A DNA stretch of 64,000 nucleotides from Gammaproteobacteria bacterium MOLA455 (GCA_000511875.1 AZIN01000003.1:149034-213033), one strand, 5' to 3'; counted from the first letter of the stretch, positions 9,947 to 18,670 are shown. Program-made: numbers and translations. Notes: generated by a model not told the origin, from the letters alone.

Positions 9947-11674
9947 TTGACTGAAACTACAGCCCCAAACAATTCTACTCCCAACAACGAAACCAAAAAG
10001 TCATCTGTGCGAGGTCCCCGACGTCGCGGTCGCGGCCGTGGTCGCTCCAATAACAGCGCCGCGAAAGCTTGGAGTGCCGATCAGTTCGTTGTCGAAGTGC
10101 AAGAGGGCAAAGCCCGCTTCCATGACTTTGATCTGCCGTTGCCTCTGCTGCAAGGGATTCAGACTGCTGGCTTTAGTTATGCCACACCTATTCAGGGTGC
10201 TTCGCTACCCCATACTTTGCGCGGCCATGATATGGTTGGCAAGGCACAGACAGGCACAGGTAAAACTGCTGCCTTTCTGATCAGCATTATCAGCGATCTG
10301 CTCAAATACCCAGTTGAAGACGAGCGCTATATTGGCGAAGCTCGAGCACTGATTCTGGCGCCGACTCGCGAGCTGGCGATTCAGATTGGCGAAGATGCAG
10401 AACAGCTGGTTCAACACACAGACCTCAAAGTACACACTCTGGTCGGTGGTATGGACTACGCCAAACAGCTGCACAAAATTAAGCGTTCACATTGCGATAT
10501 TCTGGTGGGAACGCCGGGACGTCTGTTGGATTTTGCCAGTAATAAAGACGTTCACCTGGATCAGGTGGAAGTGCTGGTTATCGATGAAGCTGACCGTATG
10601 TTGGATATGGGTTTTATTCCCCAGGTCCGTCGCCTAGTGCGTTCAACGCCACCCAAAGAAGATCGTCAAACATTACTGTTTTCCGCCACCTTTACCGATG
10701 ACGTGATGCGCCTGTCGGAGCAGTGGACGGATAAACCAGTGAAGCTTGAGATGGAGCCGGAGCGCGTAGCTACGGATACCGTCGAGCAGAAAATCTTTAT
10801 TACCACCGCCAATGAAAAATTTGCCCTGCTGCAAAATATTCTTAAAAGCGACGATGTTCAGAGCGTTATGGTGTTTGCCAACCGTCGTGATATCTGTCGC
10901 ACTCTTTATGAGCGATTAAAGAAACAGGGTTTCAAGGTGGGTTTGATTGCCGGTGATGTGCCTCAGGCGCGTCGCATGAAAACATTGGAAGGCTTCAAGA
11001 ACGGTGCGATCAAAGTGATGGTCGCCACTGATGTTGCCGGTCGCGGTATCCATGTCAACGGCGTTAGCCACGTGATTAACTTTACCCTGCCAGAAGAGCC
11101 TGAAGACTATGTGCACCGTATTGGTCGCACCGGTCGTGCTGGCGAGACCGGTATTTCCATAAGCTTTGCCTGTGAAGATGATGCATTCTTGCTCGAGCCT
11201 ATCGAGAAGCTGTTAGATATGAAACTGTCTTGCACCATGCCCGATGAAGCCTTACTTGCCGAGTCACCTGTTCCAGCTCGTAAAGCACCAGCTGCTAAAA
11301 AAGCACCAGTTGCTAAAAAAGCCCCTGCTGTTGACGCAGCGCCTGTGGCCATGGCACAACAGCCAGCACAAGCCGAGATCCCTCTCGATCAGCCAGCAGA
11401 AGCTCAGCCGGTCGTTGCAGTGGAGATTGTAGAGCCTTCAGCGGGACAAGAGCCCTCAGCCAAAGAAGAGCCTTCAGCGGAACAAGAGCCCTCAGCCAAA
11501 GAAGAGCCTTCCGCGGGACAAGAGCCCTCAGCGGACAAAGAGTCCTCAGCTAAAGAAGAGCCCTCAGCCAAAGAAGAGCCCTCAGCCCAGGAAGAGCCCT
11601 CAGCCCAGGAAGAGCCCTCAGCCCAGGAAGACCCTTTAGCACAAGAAGGCGATATAGACGGCAATAAAGCTTAG
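9947..11674 (+). CDS. DEAD-box ATP-dependent RNA helicase (RhlB-like) with repetitive acidic tail
   Basis: Cytoplasmic RNA helicase of 575 residues, RhlB-like in its core. The N-terminal 40 residues are Arg/Gly rich ([16 protein letters not shown]), then come the Q motif region (PIQGASLP at 81-88), Walker A AQTGTGKT at 100-107, DEAD at 213-216, SAT at 246-248 and [10 protein letters not shown] near 395. From about residue 435 the protein is low complexity: first [11 protein letters not shown] repeats, then a Glu/Ser/Pro/Ala tail built of 6-residue EPSAxE units to about residue 566. The only suitable start is TTG at 9947, since the frame is closed by a stop at 9917-9919 and no ATG precedes the helicase core. 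A terminator follows at 11697-11732. Confidence 0.93.
   Translation: MTETTAPNNSTPNNETKKSSVRGPRRRGRGRGRSNNSAAKAWSADQFVVEVQEGKARFHDFDLPLPLLQGIQTAGFSYATPIQGASLPHTLRGHDMVGKAQTGTGKTAAFLISIISDLLKYPVEDERYIGEARALILAPTRELAIQIGEDAEQLVQHTDLKVHTLVGGMDYAKQLHKIKRSHCDILVGTPGRLLDFASNKDVHLDQVEVLVIDEADRMLDMGFIPQVRRLVRSTPPKEDRQTLLFSATFTDDVMRLSEQWTDKPVKLEMEPERVATDTVEQKIFITTANEKFALLQNILKSDDVQSVMVFANRRDICRTLYERLKKQGFKVGLIAGDVPQARRMKTLEGFKNGAIKVMVATDVAGRGIHVNGVSHVINFTLPEEPEDYVHRIGRTGRAGETGISISFACEDDAFLLEPIEKLLDMKLSCTMPDEALLAESPVPARKAPAAKKAPVAKKAPAVDAAPVAMAQQPAQAEIPLDQPAEAQPVVAVEIVEPSAGQEPSAKEEPSAEQEPSAKEEPSAGQEPSADKESSAKEEPSAKEEPSAQEEPSAQEEPSAQEDPLAQEGDIDGNKA
11432..11644 (+). repeat. 18-bp coding tandem repeat in the helicase tail
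   Basis: Roughly twelve degenerate copies of an 18-bp unit encoding a 6-residue EPSAxE motif. Three copies at 11573-11590, 11591-11608 and 11609-11626 are identical at DNA level (gaagagccctcagcccag), which points to recent slippage or unequal crossing over. The period is a multiple of three, so copy-number change keeps the helicase frame. Confidence 0.9.
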
Positions 11675-11696
11675 CCAGATACGGTCAGCTAAATCA

Positions 11697-11732
11697 AACG
11701 GCACAGCGCTCCGCTGCGCCGTTGCACTTTTT
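11697..11732 (+). terminator. Rho-independent terminator after the helicase gene
   Basis: An 11-bp stem with one mismatch (AACGGCACAGC, 11697-11707, against GCTGCGCCGTT, 11713-11723), a 5-nt loop and then five Ts at 11728-11732. It ends at the stop codon of the convergent cysZ-like gene. Confidence 0.75.
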
Positions 11733-12501
11733 ATACCTCACTGTATTGACGGCACCAGAGTAGCGTGCCGCCAATCACAGTGGCCGGTAGCAACAGCAAG
11801 TTGACCAGCGGAATCGCTGCGGCTAACAATGCCGACAAGCCAAAACTCAGTGACAATAATCGCTGCTTCCCCGCGCGCTGGCGCACCTCGGCAAAGCTCA
11901 GCTTGTCGCTGTCTGCGGGATAATCCAAATACTGCAACGCGAGCGACCAAGCCGCCCAGCTACCAGCAATCAGTGGCGCTACGATATTAATCACCGGCAC
12001 AAAACTAATCATCACCGTGAGCAGGGCTATACCAAGGGTTCGTGGCAGCATATAGGCGATGATCTGCAGTTCGCGGCAAAAACTGCCCCAGGCAATGGCT
12101 AGCAGTGCCGAGGTCGATATTTGAGTCTCATCGACCTCGCTTGCGTTGCGCTCAAGGGCAATCACTCGCTCGGCGATAATGCCGTAAAACGGTGAACCAA
12201 TCAGATTGGCAAATAACGTAAAGGTGAAGGAGTAGACAACCAACGCCAGCAGCGCAAACAATAACCAGATAATCCACACCAGCCATTCGAGCCATTCCGG
12301 CACTGAGGCAATCAGCCAGTTCAGCCAGTCGCTAACCCAAGCTGCAGCAAACCAAGTCGCCGCCGAAAACAGTATCAGATTAAGCAGCGTTGGAATAATC
12401 ACCAGCCAGCGAATATCTGCATGCCCGAGCAGTCTGAGTCCTTCAAGGATAACTGCAGGGCTGGCTACGGGAGTCTTTAGCATTGCGGGCTTTGTTGTCA
12501 C
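11731..12501 (-). CDS. cysZ: CysZ/EI24-family membrane protein, probable sulfate permease
   Basis: 256-residue inner-membrane protein of the EI24/CysZ family; CysZ proteins import sulfate for cysteine synthesis. The family start is recognisable: a leader followed by GLRLLGHADIRWLVIIPTLLN, then paired long hydrophobic helices (near 33-60 and 70-105), the ANLIGSPFYGIIAE segment, and later helices near 150-185 and 215-245. No sulfur genes are adjacent, so the substrate assignment rests on family similarity only. Convergent with the helicase gene. Confidence 0.82.
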   Translation of the reverse strand: MTTKPAMLKTPVASPAVILEGLRLLGHADIRWLVIIPTLLNLILFSAATWFAAAWVSDWLNWLIASVPEWLEWLVWIIWLLFALLALVVYSFTFTLFANLIGSPFYGIIAERVIALERNASEVDETQISTSALLAIAWGSFCRELQIIAYMLPRTLGIALLTVMISFVPVINIVAPLIAGSWAAWSLALQYLDYPADSDKLSFAEVRQRAGKQRLLSLSFGLSALLAAAIPLVNLLLLPATVIGGTLLWCRQYSEV

Positions 12502-12627
12502 TATTGATTGGTTCCTTGGGTCACAGAGTTAATCAGCAGTTCTGATGATAGCGCTCTTTTTACAGATAGCAGAATAGCATCTATGCTTTAGCTAGTTGGC
12601 CTGAATCACATTTAATGGAGAGTAAGG

Positions 12628-13359
12628 ATGAATAAAATTGGAAAAATCACCACGACAATTATTTTGTTGCTGGTCCTACTGATAATTTTTGTCCTGACAA
12701 ACTTGGATCGCGGCATTAAAACTGCAGTGGAGACTATTGGTCCTGAGCTGACAGGATCGGAGGTGACGCTTAGTTCTGTGGACCTGTCGCTAACTGACGC
12801 CAAAGGCAGCTTTTCAGGGTTGCGGGTGGGTAACCCTCAGGGTTTTGCGTCAGCTGATGCGTTTAAGTTGGGGTTGATCAGCTTCGCGATGGACGCAGAG
12901 CACTTAGCCAGTGACACCATAGTGATCGACTCTCTGCGAATTGTGGCGCCAGAAATTACTATGGAGCGGGCTGGCGGGCGCAGCAATTTGGATCAGATTC
13001 AGGCTAATATAGCTGATTATTTGGGTGCCGATAGCGGCCGGGAGAGTTCTGATGCTGAGGGCAAAAAATTCATTATTCGCGATCTGAGAATTACCGATGC
13101 CGTGGTGCACTATTCGATTCTTGGTGGCAAAGGTCTCGATCTAGAACTGCCTGACCTGCATCTCACTGATATAGGTGAATCAGCTAAAGGCGGCGGAGTC
13201 TCTGGCGCTGAGGCCGCTGCAGAAATCATCGGCGCTATTACCCGCGCCGCAGGCAAGGCAGTGAGCCAGTCAGGAGCAATTAAAGACATGGGTAAATCCC
13301 TGGAAGATCAGATTAAAGAAAAGGCTGAGGGTCTAAAAGGGCTGTTTGGCAATAAATAA
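12628..13359 (+). CDS. membrane-anchored AsmA-like protein of unknown function
   Basis: 243 residues: an N-terminal membrane anchor (about 8-27, IILLLVLLIIFVLTNLD) and a periplasmic beta-rich domain. The pattern VETIGPELTGSEVTLSSVDLSL, in which a helix leads into strands, and the later D-x-L-R-IVAPEITME segment resemble the N-terminal module of AsmA/DUF748-type proteins, which handle envelope lipids. The C-terminal third is charged and helical, lacking the long beta repeat of full AsmA proteins. SD-like GGAGAGTAAGG precedes the ATG. Function unknown. Confidence 0.7.
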   Translation: MNKIGKITTTIILLLVLLIIFVLTNLDRGIKTAVETIGPELTGSEVTLSSVDLSLTDAKGSFSGLRVGNPQGFASADAFKLGLISFAMDAEHLASDTIVIDSLRIVAPEITMERAGGRSNLDQIQANIADYLGADSGRESSDAEGKKFIIRDLRITDAVVHYSILGGKGLDLELPDLHLTDIGESAKGGGVSGAEAAAEIIGAITRAAGKAVSQSGAIKDMGKSLEDQIKEKAEGLKGLFGNK

Positions 13360-13417
13360 GAAGGCTAAATCGCTTAATTTTAAAGCGTCATACAAAGCCT
13401 ATAAAAGCGCCCGCGGA

Positions 13418-13894
13418 TTACGCAGAGTGCCGCATAATCCGCTGCTTTTGACGATCCCAGTCACGTTCTTTGTCGTCGTTGCGCTTATCGAAGTCCGCCT
13501 TACCTTTGGCTAGGGCGATCTCCACTTTAATTAGATGGGTTTTCCAATACATTGCGGTGCACACACAGGTGTAGCCTTTTTGGTTGACCCCAGCTTCGAG
13601 TTTATCCAGTTCACGGCGATTAAGTAATAGCTTGCGCGAGCGGATAGGTTCGGTGACATAGTGGGTCGATGCGGTTGCCAGGGGTGTGATATTGGTGCCG
13701 ATCAACCAGGCTTCGCCATTCTGCAGCAACACATAGGTGTCGGTGAGATTGACCTTTCCTTCGCGGAGGCTCTTTACTTCCCAGCCCATCAGCGAAATTC
13801 CCGCCTCAAATTTTTGCTCGAGAAAATAGTTGTGCTTCGCCTTCTTATTGAGAGCGATGGTGCTGGATTGAGCTTTAGGTTTCTTTTTTGTCAT
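13418..13894 (-). CDS. smpB: SsrA-binding protein SmpB
   Basis: Binds tmRNA and delivers it to stalled ribosomes for trans-translation. 158 residues, standard length. Conserved features are the N-terminal [34 protein letters not shown], and a basic C-terminal tail ([20 protein letters not shown]) that enters the ribosomal mRNA channel. The ssrA gene is not seen in this window. Convergent with the upstream AsmA-like gene. Confidence 0.98.
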   Translation of the reverse strand: MTKKKPKAQSSTIALNKKAKHNYFLEQKFEAGISLMGWEVKSLREGKVNLTDTYVLLQNGEAWLIGTNITPLATASTHYVTEPIRSRKLLLNRRELDKLEAGVNQKGYTCVCTAMYWKTHLIKVEIALAKGKADFDKRNDDKERDWDRQKQRIMRHSA

Positions 13895-14017
13895 AACTCG
13901 CGATTATACGTCTGCTGGTCTATTTATCATAACCAAATGCGCACTCAATGGTGGCTATTTAATTAGGATCACCTTGGCGATAGCGTTACAATTCATCATC
14001 ATTTTTTGGGGTAGTTT

Positions 14018-15391
14018 ATGGGCTTACAGCAAAAAGGCATGCACGGAACTTGGGCTAGTCGCTGGACCTTTATTATGGCGGCCACCGGTTCTGCGGTGGG
14101 CCTGGGCAATATGTGGAAGTTTCCCTATGTTGCCGGCAGCAATGGTGGTGGTGCATTTGTACTCGCCTACATAATCTGCATCTTGTTAATCGGTGTTCCG
14201 GTGATGATGGCGGAAGTGGCTATTGGTCGTCGTGGCCGTCAGAGCCCAATCAATTCTATGCGCGATGTGGTCGCTGAAAGTGGTGCCCACTCCGCCTGGC
14301 GCCATATAGGCTGGCTCGGTGTTGTGGCTGGCATGCTGATTATTTCATTCTATGCGGTGATCGCCGGTTGGGCGCTGGATTATATTTTTGCTATGGCCTC
14401 TGGCGAGTTGCGCGGTGCGGCAGGTGACGTAGCTACAGGTGTTTTTGGCAAGCTATTAGCCGACCCGGCGCGACTGATATTCTGGCAGACCTTATTTCTA
14501 ATGCTCTGCGTGGGCGTCGTTGTGGGGGGCGTCAAAAAAGGCCTAGGTGTTGCGGTGGAAATTTTAATGCCGCTGCTGTTTATTATGCTGCTGATACTGC
14601 TCGGCTTTAGCTTCTTTCGCGGCAACTTTCAGGCCGGTTGGGATTTCCTCTTTACCTTCGATCTTGCTGCACTGACTGGCCGTGGAGTGCTCGAGGCTAT
14701 GGGCCAGGCATTCTTTACGCTGAGTATAGGGATGGGGGCGATCATGGCCTATGGCGCCTATATGCCGCAGAATGCCAATATAGGTAAAACCATCTTAACT
14801 GTCGCCTTCTTCGACAGTATGACGGCAATTATTTCAGGTTTGATTATTTTCTCTATTGTCTTTGCGACCCCCGGCGTTGAACCCAGCGCTGGTCCCGGCC
14901 TGATGTTTATAAGTCTGCCAGTAGCTTTCGGCAATATGCCTGGGGGCTTATTGATCGGCTCGGTATTTTTTGTGCTGGTGACCATCGCCGCTTGGAGCTC
15001 TGCTATTTCACTGCTTGAGCCTGCAGTTGCCTGGTTAATTGAAGCGAAGAATATGAATCGAATTCAGGCCAATTCCCTGATCGCTGGCGGCACTTGGTTG
15101 TTGGGTTTGGGCAGCGTGTTCTCGTTTAATATCTGGGCTGATTCAACGCTTGCTGGATTTACCTTCTTCGACTTCTTAGATTTTCTTACCTCCAATGTGA
15201 TGTTGCCCCTATCAGGACTCTTGATTGCGCTGTTTGTCGGCTATGTGATGAAAGATGAATTTGTCGATGACGAAATGCAGGGCACCTCGCCCTGGGTTAT
15301 GCAGTGCTGGCGGTTGATGTTGAGATATGTGGCACCAGTGGCTATAGCGGCGGTGTTTGTTATGGGTATCTATGACAAGTTCTTCGCTTAA
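14018..15391 (+). CDS. sodium-dependent neurotransmitter-symporter (NSS) family transporter
   Basis: Inner-membrane Na+-coupled amino-acid transporter with the LeuT fold, 457 residues. The first helix holds the signature ATGSAVGLGNMWKFPYVAGSN near residues 22-40, which forms sodium and substrate sites in this family; about 11 hydrophobic segments follow. The shorter length resembles 11-helix bacterial members. The substrate is not predictable in detail; small neutral or aromatic amino acids are usual. ratA follows 12 nt downstream and may be cotranscribed. Confidence 0.92.
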   Translation: MGLQQKGMHGTWASRWTFIMAATGSAVGLGNMWKFPYVAGSNGGGAFVLAYIICILLIGVPVMMAEVAIGRRGRQSPINSMRDVVAESGAHSAWRHIGWLGVVAGMLIISFYAVIAGWALDYIFAMASGELRGAAGDVATGVFGKLLADPARLIFWQTLFLMLCVGVVVGGVKKGLGVAVEILMPLLFIMLLILLGFSFFRGNFQAGWDFLFTFDLAALTGRGVLEAMGQAFFTLSIGMGAIMAYGAYMPQNANIGKTILTVAFFDSMTAIISGLIIFSIVFATPGVEPSAGPGLMFISLPVAFGNMPGGLLIGSVFFVLVTIAAWSSAISLLEPAVAWLIEAKNMNRIQANSLIAGGTWLLGLGSVFSFNIWADSTLAGFTFFDFLDFLTSNVMLPLSGLLIALFVGYVMKDEFVDDEMQGTSPWVMQCWRLMLRYVAPVAIAAVFVMGIYDKFFA

Positions 15392-15403
15392 GATGAGGTT
15401 GCT

Positions 15404-15853
15404 TTGAATAAGGTTCAGCGTTCGGCACTGGTAATGTACTCGGATCAGGCAATGTTTGATCTGGTGAATGATGTGGCCAATTATCCGCAGTTTATGGATG
15501 GCTGCCAGGGTGCCGAGATATTTGAGCACAGCGATGTGATGATGGTTGCGCGACTGGATTTGAAAAAGGCTGGGGTCAAAACTAGCTTTATGACGCGCAA
15601 CATTCTCAATTCGCCGACTACTATCGAGATGAGTCTTGAAGATGGACCGTTCAAAACTCTGCGTGGTGTTTGGCATTTCAATGCATTGACCCCAGAGGCC
15701 TGTAAAGTGAGCCTCGATTTGGAGTTTGAATTTAATAGTATGGCGATGGGTATGGCAGCATCAAAGCTGTTCTCGAATATGGCGAATAATCTTGTGGATT
15801 CGCTCTGTCGCCGAGCTGATCAAGTATATGGGAAGGCAAATGACGGACAGTAA
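15404..15853 (+). CDS. ratA: START/Coq10-like protein RatA
   Basis: 149-residue single-domain START-like protein of the Coq10/RatA family. Members are described as ubiquinone-binding chaperones or, in E. coli, as an inhibitor of 70S ribosome association. Family motifs seen are YSDQAMFDLVNDVANYPQFM near the start and GPFKTLRGVWHF in the middle. The start is TTG at 15404, preceded by a GAGG at 15396-15399; no ATG fits. The 3' end overlaps ratB by 14 nt and the neighbourhood (ratA-ratB, convergent bamE, fur nearby) is the conserved gammaproteobacterial one. Confidence 0.93.
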   Translation: MNKVQRSALVMYSDQAMFDLVNDVANYPQFMDGCQGAEIFEHSDVMMVARLDLKKAGVKTSFMTRNILNSPTTIEMSLEDGPFKTLRGVWHFNALTPEACKVSLDLEFEFNSMAMGMAASKLFSNMANNLVDSLCRRADQVYGKANDGQ

Positions 15854-16190
15854 GATGATTTTGGTGGAAGTGGTTTACGGACTGCCGGAGAAACAAAAGT
15901 TGATTCAGCTAAGTGTGGCTGCTGGCACCACGGCACTGCAGGCCGTTGAGCAGTCTGGGATTGTGCAGGCTTTTCCGCAGATAGATCTGGAAACCTGCAA
16001 AATGGGTATTTTTTCTCAGGTATTGGGCACCAAGGGTCTGCCTGAGCCCAGTGAGTATAAGTTGCAGGAGCGAGACAGGGTGGAAATTTATCGGCCGTTG
16101 ATAGCTGATCCTAAAGAGGTGCGCCGCCGCCGTGCTGAGGAAGCCAAGCTCAAGAAAGAGCAGGCGGAGGCTGATAGTAAAGCTGTCTAA
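15840..16190 (+). CDS. ratB: RnfH-family protein RatB
   Basis: 116-residue ubiquitin-like small protein of the UPF0125/RnfH family, always paired with ratA in gammaproteobacteria; its molecular role is unclear. The start at 15840 (MTDSKMILVEVVYGLP) is chosen because the conserved domain begins there; a longer frame from 15726 only reads the ratA sequence out of frame. The beta-grasp domain ends with RVEIYRPLIADPKEVRRRRA, the family signature, then a basic tail. Overlaps ratA. Confidence 0.92.
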   Translation: MTDSKMILVEVVYGLPEKQKLIQLSVAAGTTALQAVEQSGIVQAFPQIDLETCKMGIFSQVLGTKGLPEPSEYKLQERDRVEIYRPLIADPKEVRRRRAEEAKLKKEQAEADSKAV

Positions 16191-16211
16191 TTGAAAGTCA
16201 CTTGGTGGAGA

Positions 16212-16271
16212 GCTCTCCAATCAAATGCTCTCCAATCAAGAGCCCTCTAATCAAAAGCCCTCTTATCAAGA
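16212..16271 (+). repeat. four tandem copies of a 15-bp unit after ratB
   Basis: Units at 16212-16226, 16227-16241, 16242-16256 and 16257-16271 follow a GCYCTCYAATCAAna consensus; the first two differ only at the end. The array sits in the short interval between the convergent ratB and bamE genes. A small open frame through it would encode SNQxP repeats but has no homology I recognise. Confidence 0.85.
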
Positions 16272-16315
16272 GCTTGGCCCGGATCTCGTTAAGCTCACCG
16301 GCCGTTCAAACCTGT

Positions 16316-16339
16316 CGAGGCTACCGAGCCTCGGGTTTT
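16316..16339 (+). terminator. hairpin terminator downstream of ratB
   Basis: CGAGGCT (16316-16322), loop ACCG, AGCCTCG (16327-16333), then GG and four Ts. It overlaps the last codons of bamE on the other strand. The T-run is short, so termination may be weak. Confidence 0.5.
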
Positions 16340-16677
16340 GCAGCAGCGCTGGGCAGATAGTCGCCAGTCATGCGCTCAAGTTTATCGTCCTGATCAAAGA
16401 AAATTGTCACCTGTTCTTGAGTCTCTTTGCCTGAGGGCGACAAGCGGCTGTAGAAATAATCCCAGCGCGCCTGATTAAAGGTGTCTGCTACCAGGGGGGT
16501 GCCAAGAACAAAGCGAACCTGAGATTTGGTCATTCCTGGAAGCAGTTTATCAATCATCTCTTGATCAACTATATTGCCTTGCTGAATGGCTACTTTGTGT
16601 ACCCCAGGGAATTTGATCCAGCTACAGCCACTGGCTAGAAGCGTAAAACTTATTAAGCAAATCAGAACTATTCGCAT
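16321..16677 (-). CDS. bamE: outer-membrane assembly lipoprotein BamE
   Basis: Small lipoprotein of the BAM complex that inserts outer-membrane beta barrels. 118 residues from the ATG at 16677: signal MRIVLICLISFTLLASGC with lipobox LASGC, then the SmpA/OmlA domain with GNIVDQEMIDKLLPGMTKSQVRFVLGTPL and the DYFYSR segment. The frame remains open up to 16749, but those 24 residues precede a typical lipoprotein signal and would overlap fur, so they are not coding. Divergent from fur across 70 nt. Confidence 0.95.
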   Translation of the reverse strand: MRIVLICLISFTLLASGCSWIKFPGVHKVAIQQGNIVDQEMIDKLLPGMTKSQVRFVLGTPLVADTFNQARWDYFYSRLSPSGKETQEQVTIFFDQDDKLERMTGDYLPSAAAKPEAR

Positions 16678-16685
16678 GTGTGGGG

Positions 16686-16714
16686 TTCCCGTTGGTTGAG
16701 CGAACGGGGATAAT
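16686..16714 (+). promoter_or_regulatory. candidate fur promoter
   Basis: A good -10 GATAAT (16709-16714) with a poor -35 TTCCCG 17 bp upstream (16686-16691), 33 nt before the fur ATG. The weak -35 fits an activated or repressed promoter. Confidence 0.4.
16688..16708. promoter_or_regulatory. inverted repeat between bamE and fur, possible operator
   Basis: CCCGTT (16688-16693) and AACGGG (16703-16708) form a 6-9-6 inverted repeat in the divergent bamE-fur spacer. It lies between the -35 and -10 elements of a candidate fur promoter, so a bound protein would block it. It does not resemble a Fur box. Confidence 0.35.
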
Positions 16715-16747
16715 ACCCAAAGCGACCAGCATAGAGAAGGGCTAAGC

Positions 16748-17158
16748 ATGAATCTGGAAGATCAAGAACTAAAAAAAGCCGGGCTCAAGGTGACTTTACC
16801 GCGAGTAAAGATCTTGCAGATCCTCGAAAACTGCAGCGACCGTCATATGACCGCTGAAGATATCTATCAGGCACTGCGTGATTCTGATGGCGATGTTGGC
16901 ATTGCCACTGTCTATCGCGTACTCACTCAATTTGAAGCTGCCGGTCTTGTTGAGCGCCATAATTTTGATAATGGTCCGGCGATTTACGAGATTGATCGCG
17001 GCGAACATCACGATCATATGGTCTGTACTGAGACCGGTAAAGTGATCGAATTCCACGATGCTGAAATCGAAGCTCTGCAGGAGCGCATTGCTGCAAACCA
17101 AGGTTATCAATTAGTTGGCCACAGCCTGGTGCTTTACGTAAAACCCAAGACGCCGTAA
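16748..17158 (+). CDS. fur: ferric uptake regulator Fur
   Basis: Iron-responsive dimeric repressor, 136 residues. An N-terminal winged helix (GLKVTLPRVKILQIL, then GIATVYRVLTQFEAAGLV for the recognition region) is followed by the metal-binding dimerization domain with GEHHDHMVC near residues 85-93. Only one cysteine is present there (MVCTETGKVIEF) rather than the CxxC of E. coli Fur, matching the Pseudomonas-type Fur that has no structural Cys4 zinc site. AGAAGGG precedes the ATG. Divergent from bamE, as in many relatives. Confidence 0.97.
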   Translation: MNLEDQELKKAGLKVTLPRVKILQILENCSDRHMTAEDIYQALRDSDGDVGIATVYRVLTQFEAAGLVERHNFDNGPAIYEIDRGEHHDHMVCTETGKVIEFHDAEIEALQERIAANQGYQLVGHSLVLYVKPKTP

Positions 17159-17226
17159 CCGGCTCCTCTTATCGTGGTCGCTTGAACCGCGCTTAAATTT
17201 CTGTCACCAAAAGAATAATAAATATA

Positions 17227-18615
17227 ATGACTGAAACCACCCTAAAACAAATCGAAAATTTCCTTAATGCGTGGGCTGACCTAATGTGGAGCACACCACT
17301 GGTGGTGCTTTTAGTCGGCGGTGGGCTGTTCTTTATGATACGTTCACGCCTGCAACCCTATCGCTATTTTGGCCATGCCATTGCATTGCTGCGCGGCAAG
17401 TACAGCGATCCCAAGGATCCAGGGCATATTCCTCACTCACAGGCTCTCTCTACAGCACTCTCCGGAACTTTGGGCTTGGGTAATATTGCCGGTGTGGCGA
17501 TTGCCATCAGCATCGGCGGCCCCGGTGCAGTGTTCTGGATGTGGGTTACTGCCATTGTCGGTGTGGCCACCAAGTTTTATACCGCATCACTGGCAGTGAT
17601 GTACCGTGGTCACGACTCTCTCGGCGTCCTTCGCGGCGGACCTATGTACGTGATTATGGAAGGCATGGGCAAGCGCTGGTATCCATTGGCGGCACTGTTT
17701 GCCGTGGCCTGTCTAATAGGCGCGCTGCCGCTTTTCCAAGCCAATCAGTTTATTCAATTGCTCCGTGACAGTGTCGCTATCCCGGCCGGCTTGGCCACTA
17801 GCGACAGCCATTTTGCCTTTGATTTTTTTGCCAGTCTCACGGTGGCGGTGTTGGTTGCTATTGTTGTGGCGGGGCGAATTGAGCGCATTGGTCGCTTAAC
17901 TGTGCGCCTAGTGCCAACAATGGTAATCCTCTATTTGGGTATGACGTCGGTGATTCTCTATACCTACATGGCTGATATACCGGCGGTGTTTTGGTTGATT
18001 ATTAGCGACGCCTTTACCGGAGAGGCAGCAGCCGGCGGATCTGTGGGTGCGGTAATTATGATAGGTGTGCGGCGCGGCGCTTTCTCCAATGAGGCGGGCA
18101 TTGGCACAGAGTCTCTGGCCCATGGTGCGGCTAAAACCACAGAGCCGATTCGTGAGGGCATTGTCGCCATGGTCGGGCCGGTGGTCGATACGCTGCTGGT
18201 CTGTACCTGTACTGCATTGATTATTCTGTTGACCGGAGTCTGGCAGGCGGATTCTGGTCTGGCAGGTGTCACTATGACAGCTCGCGCGATCGAACAGGTG
18301 TTTCCGCTAACCGGTATTTACCTGCTGTTGATTATGGTGGGCATGCTGAGCTTTAGCACCATGGTGAGCATGTGGTTCTATGGGGTGAAATGTGCCGGAT
18401 TTTTATTCGGGGCTGAGCGTGAACATTATTACACGCCAGTCTATATCAGCCTGATTGTGGTGGGGGCCGTGGTGTCTATGGATATAGTCAATGGCCTGAT
18501 TCTGGCGGCCTATGCCACCATGGCGATTCCAACGATGATCTCAACTCTGGTGTTGGCGCCAAAGGTCAATGCGGCGGCGAAAAAGTATTTTGCTCAACTG
18601 CGCACCAGTAAGTAG
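17227..18615 (+). CDS. alanine/glycine:cation symporter (AGCS family)
   Basis: Na+-coupled small neutral amino-acid transporter in the inner membrane, 462 residues with around 11 hydrophobic segments. The AGCS signature is clear: SGTLGLGNIAGVAIAISIGGPGAVFWMW near residues 80-105, and later RRGAFSNEAGIGTESLAHGA near residues 280-300. It is only distantly similar to the second AGCS protein at 60.6 kb, so the pair is probably not a recent duplication. Followed by a perfect 24-bp palindrome. Fur gene lies just upstream but there is no sign of co-regulation. Confidence 0.92.
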   Translation: MTETTLKQIENFLNAWADLMWSTPLVVLLVGGGLFFMIRSRLQPYRYFGHAIALLRGKYSDPKDPGHIPHSQALSTALSGTLGLGNIAGVAIAISIGGPGAVFWMWVTAIVGVATKFYTASLAVMYRGHDSLGVLRGGPMYVIMEGMGKRWYPLAALFAVACLIGALPLFQANQFIQLLRDSVAIPAGLATSDSHFAFDFFASLTVAVLVAIVVAGRIERIGRLTVRLVPTMVILYLGMTSVILYTYMADIPAVFWLIISDAFTGEAAAGGSVGAVIMIGVRRGAFSNEAGIGTESLAHGAAKTTEPIREGIVAMVGPVVDTLLVCTCTALIILLTGVWQADSGLAGVTMTARAIEQVFPLTGIYLLLIMVGMLSFSTMVSMWFYGVKCAGFLFGAEREHYYTPVYISLIVVGAVVSMDIVNGLILAAYATMAIPTMISTLVLAPKVNAAAKKYFAQLRTSK

Positions 18616-18635
18616 AGCGGATTTTTTGATTCAAG

Positions 18636-18659
18636 CGTTGCCGTCATATGACGGCAACG
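18636..18659 (+). terminator. 24-bp perfect palindrome, probable terminator
   Basis: CGTTGCCGTCAT followed by its exact reverse complement (18636-18659), 21 nt after the AGCS stop and 12 nt before the stop of the convergent peroxidase gene. Only four Ts follow on the plus strand, so it may act mainly as an mRNA 3'-end stabiliser. Confidence 0.55.
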
Positions 18660-18670
18660 GGTTAGTTTTC

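Noticed and set aside
11404-11664. 86-codon minus-strand frame rich in EGSSxA repeats
   Set aside because: It is the exact shadow of the 18-bp repeat in the helicase tail; a repeat of period 18 opens several frames at once.
16225-16434. 69-codon frame through the ratB 3' repeats encoding SNQxP units
   Set aside because: No convincing ribosome site or homology; it runs into bamE antisense. The repeat periodicity alone keeps it open.
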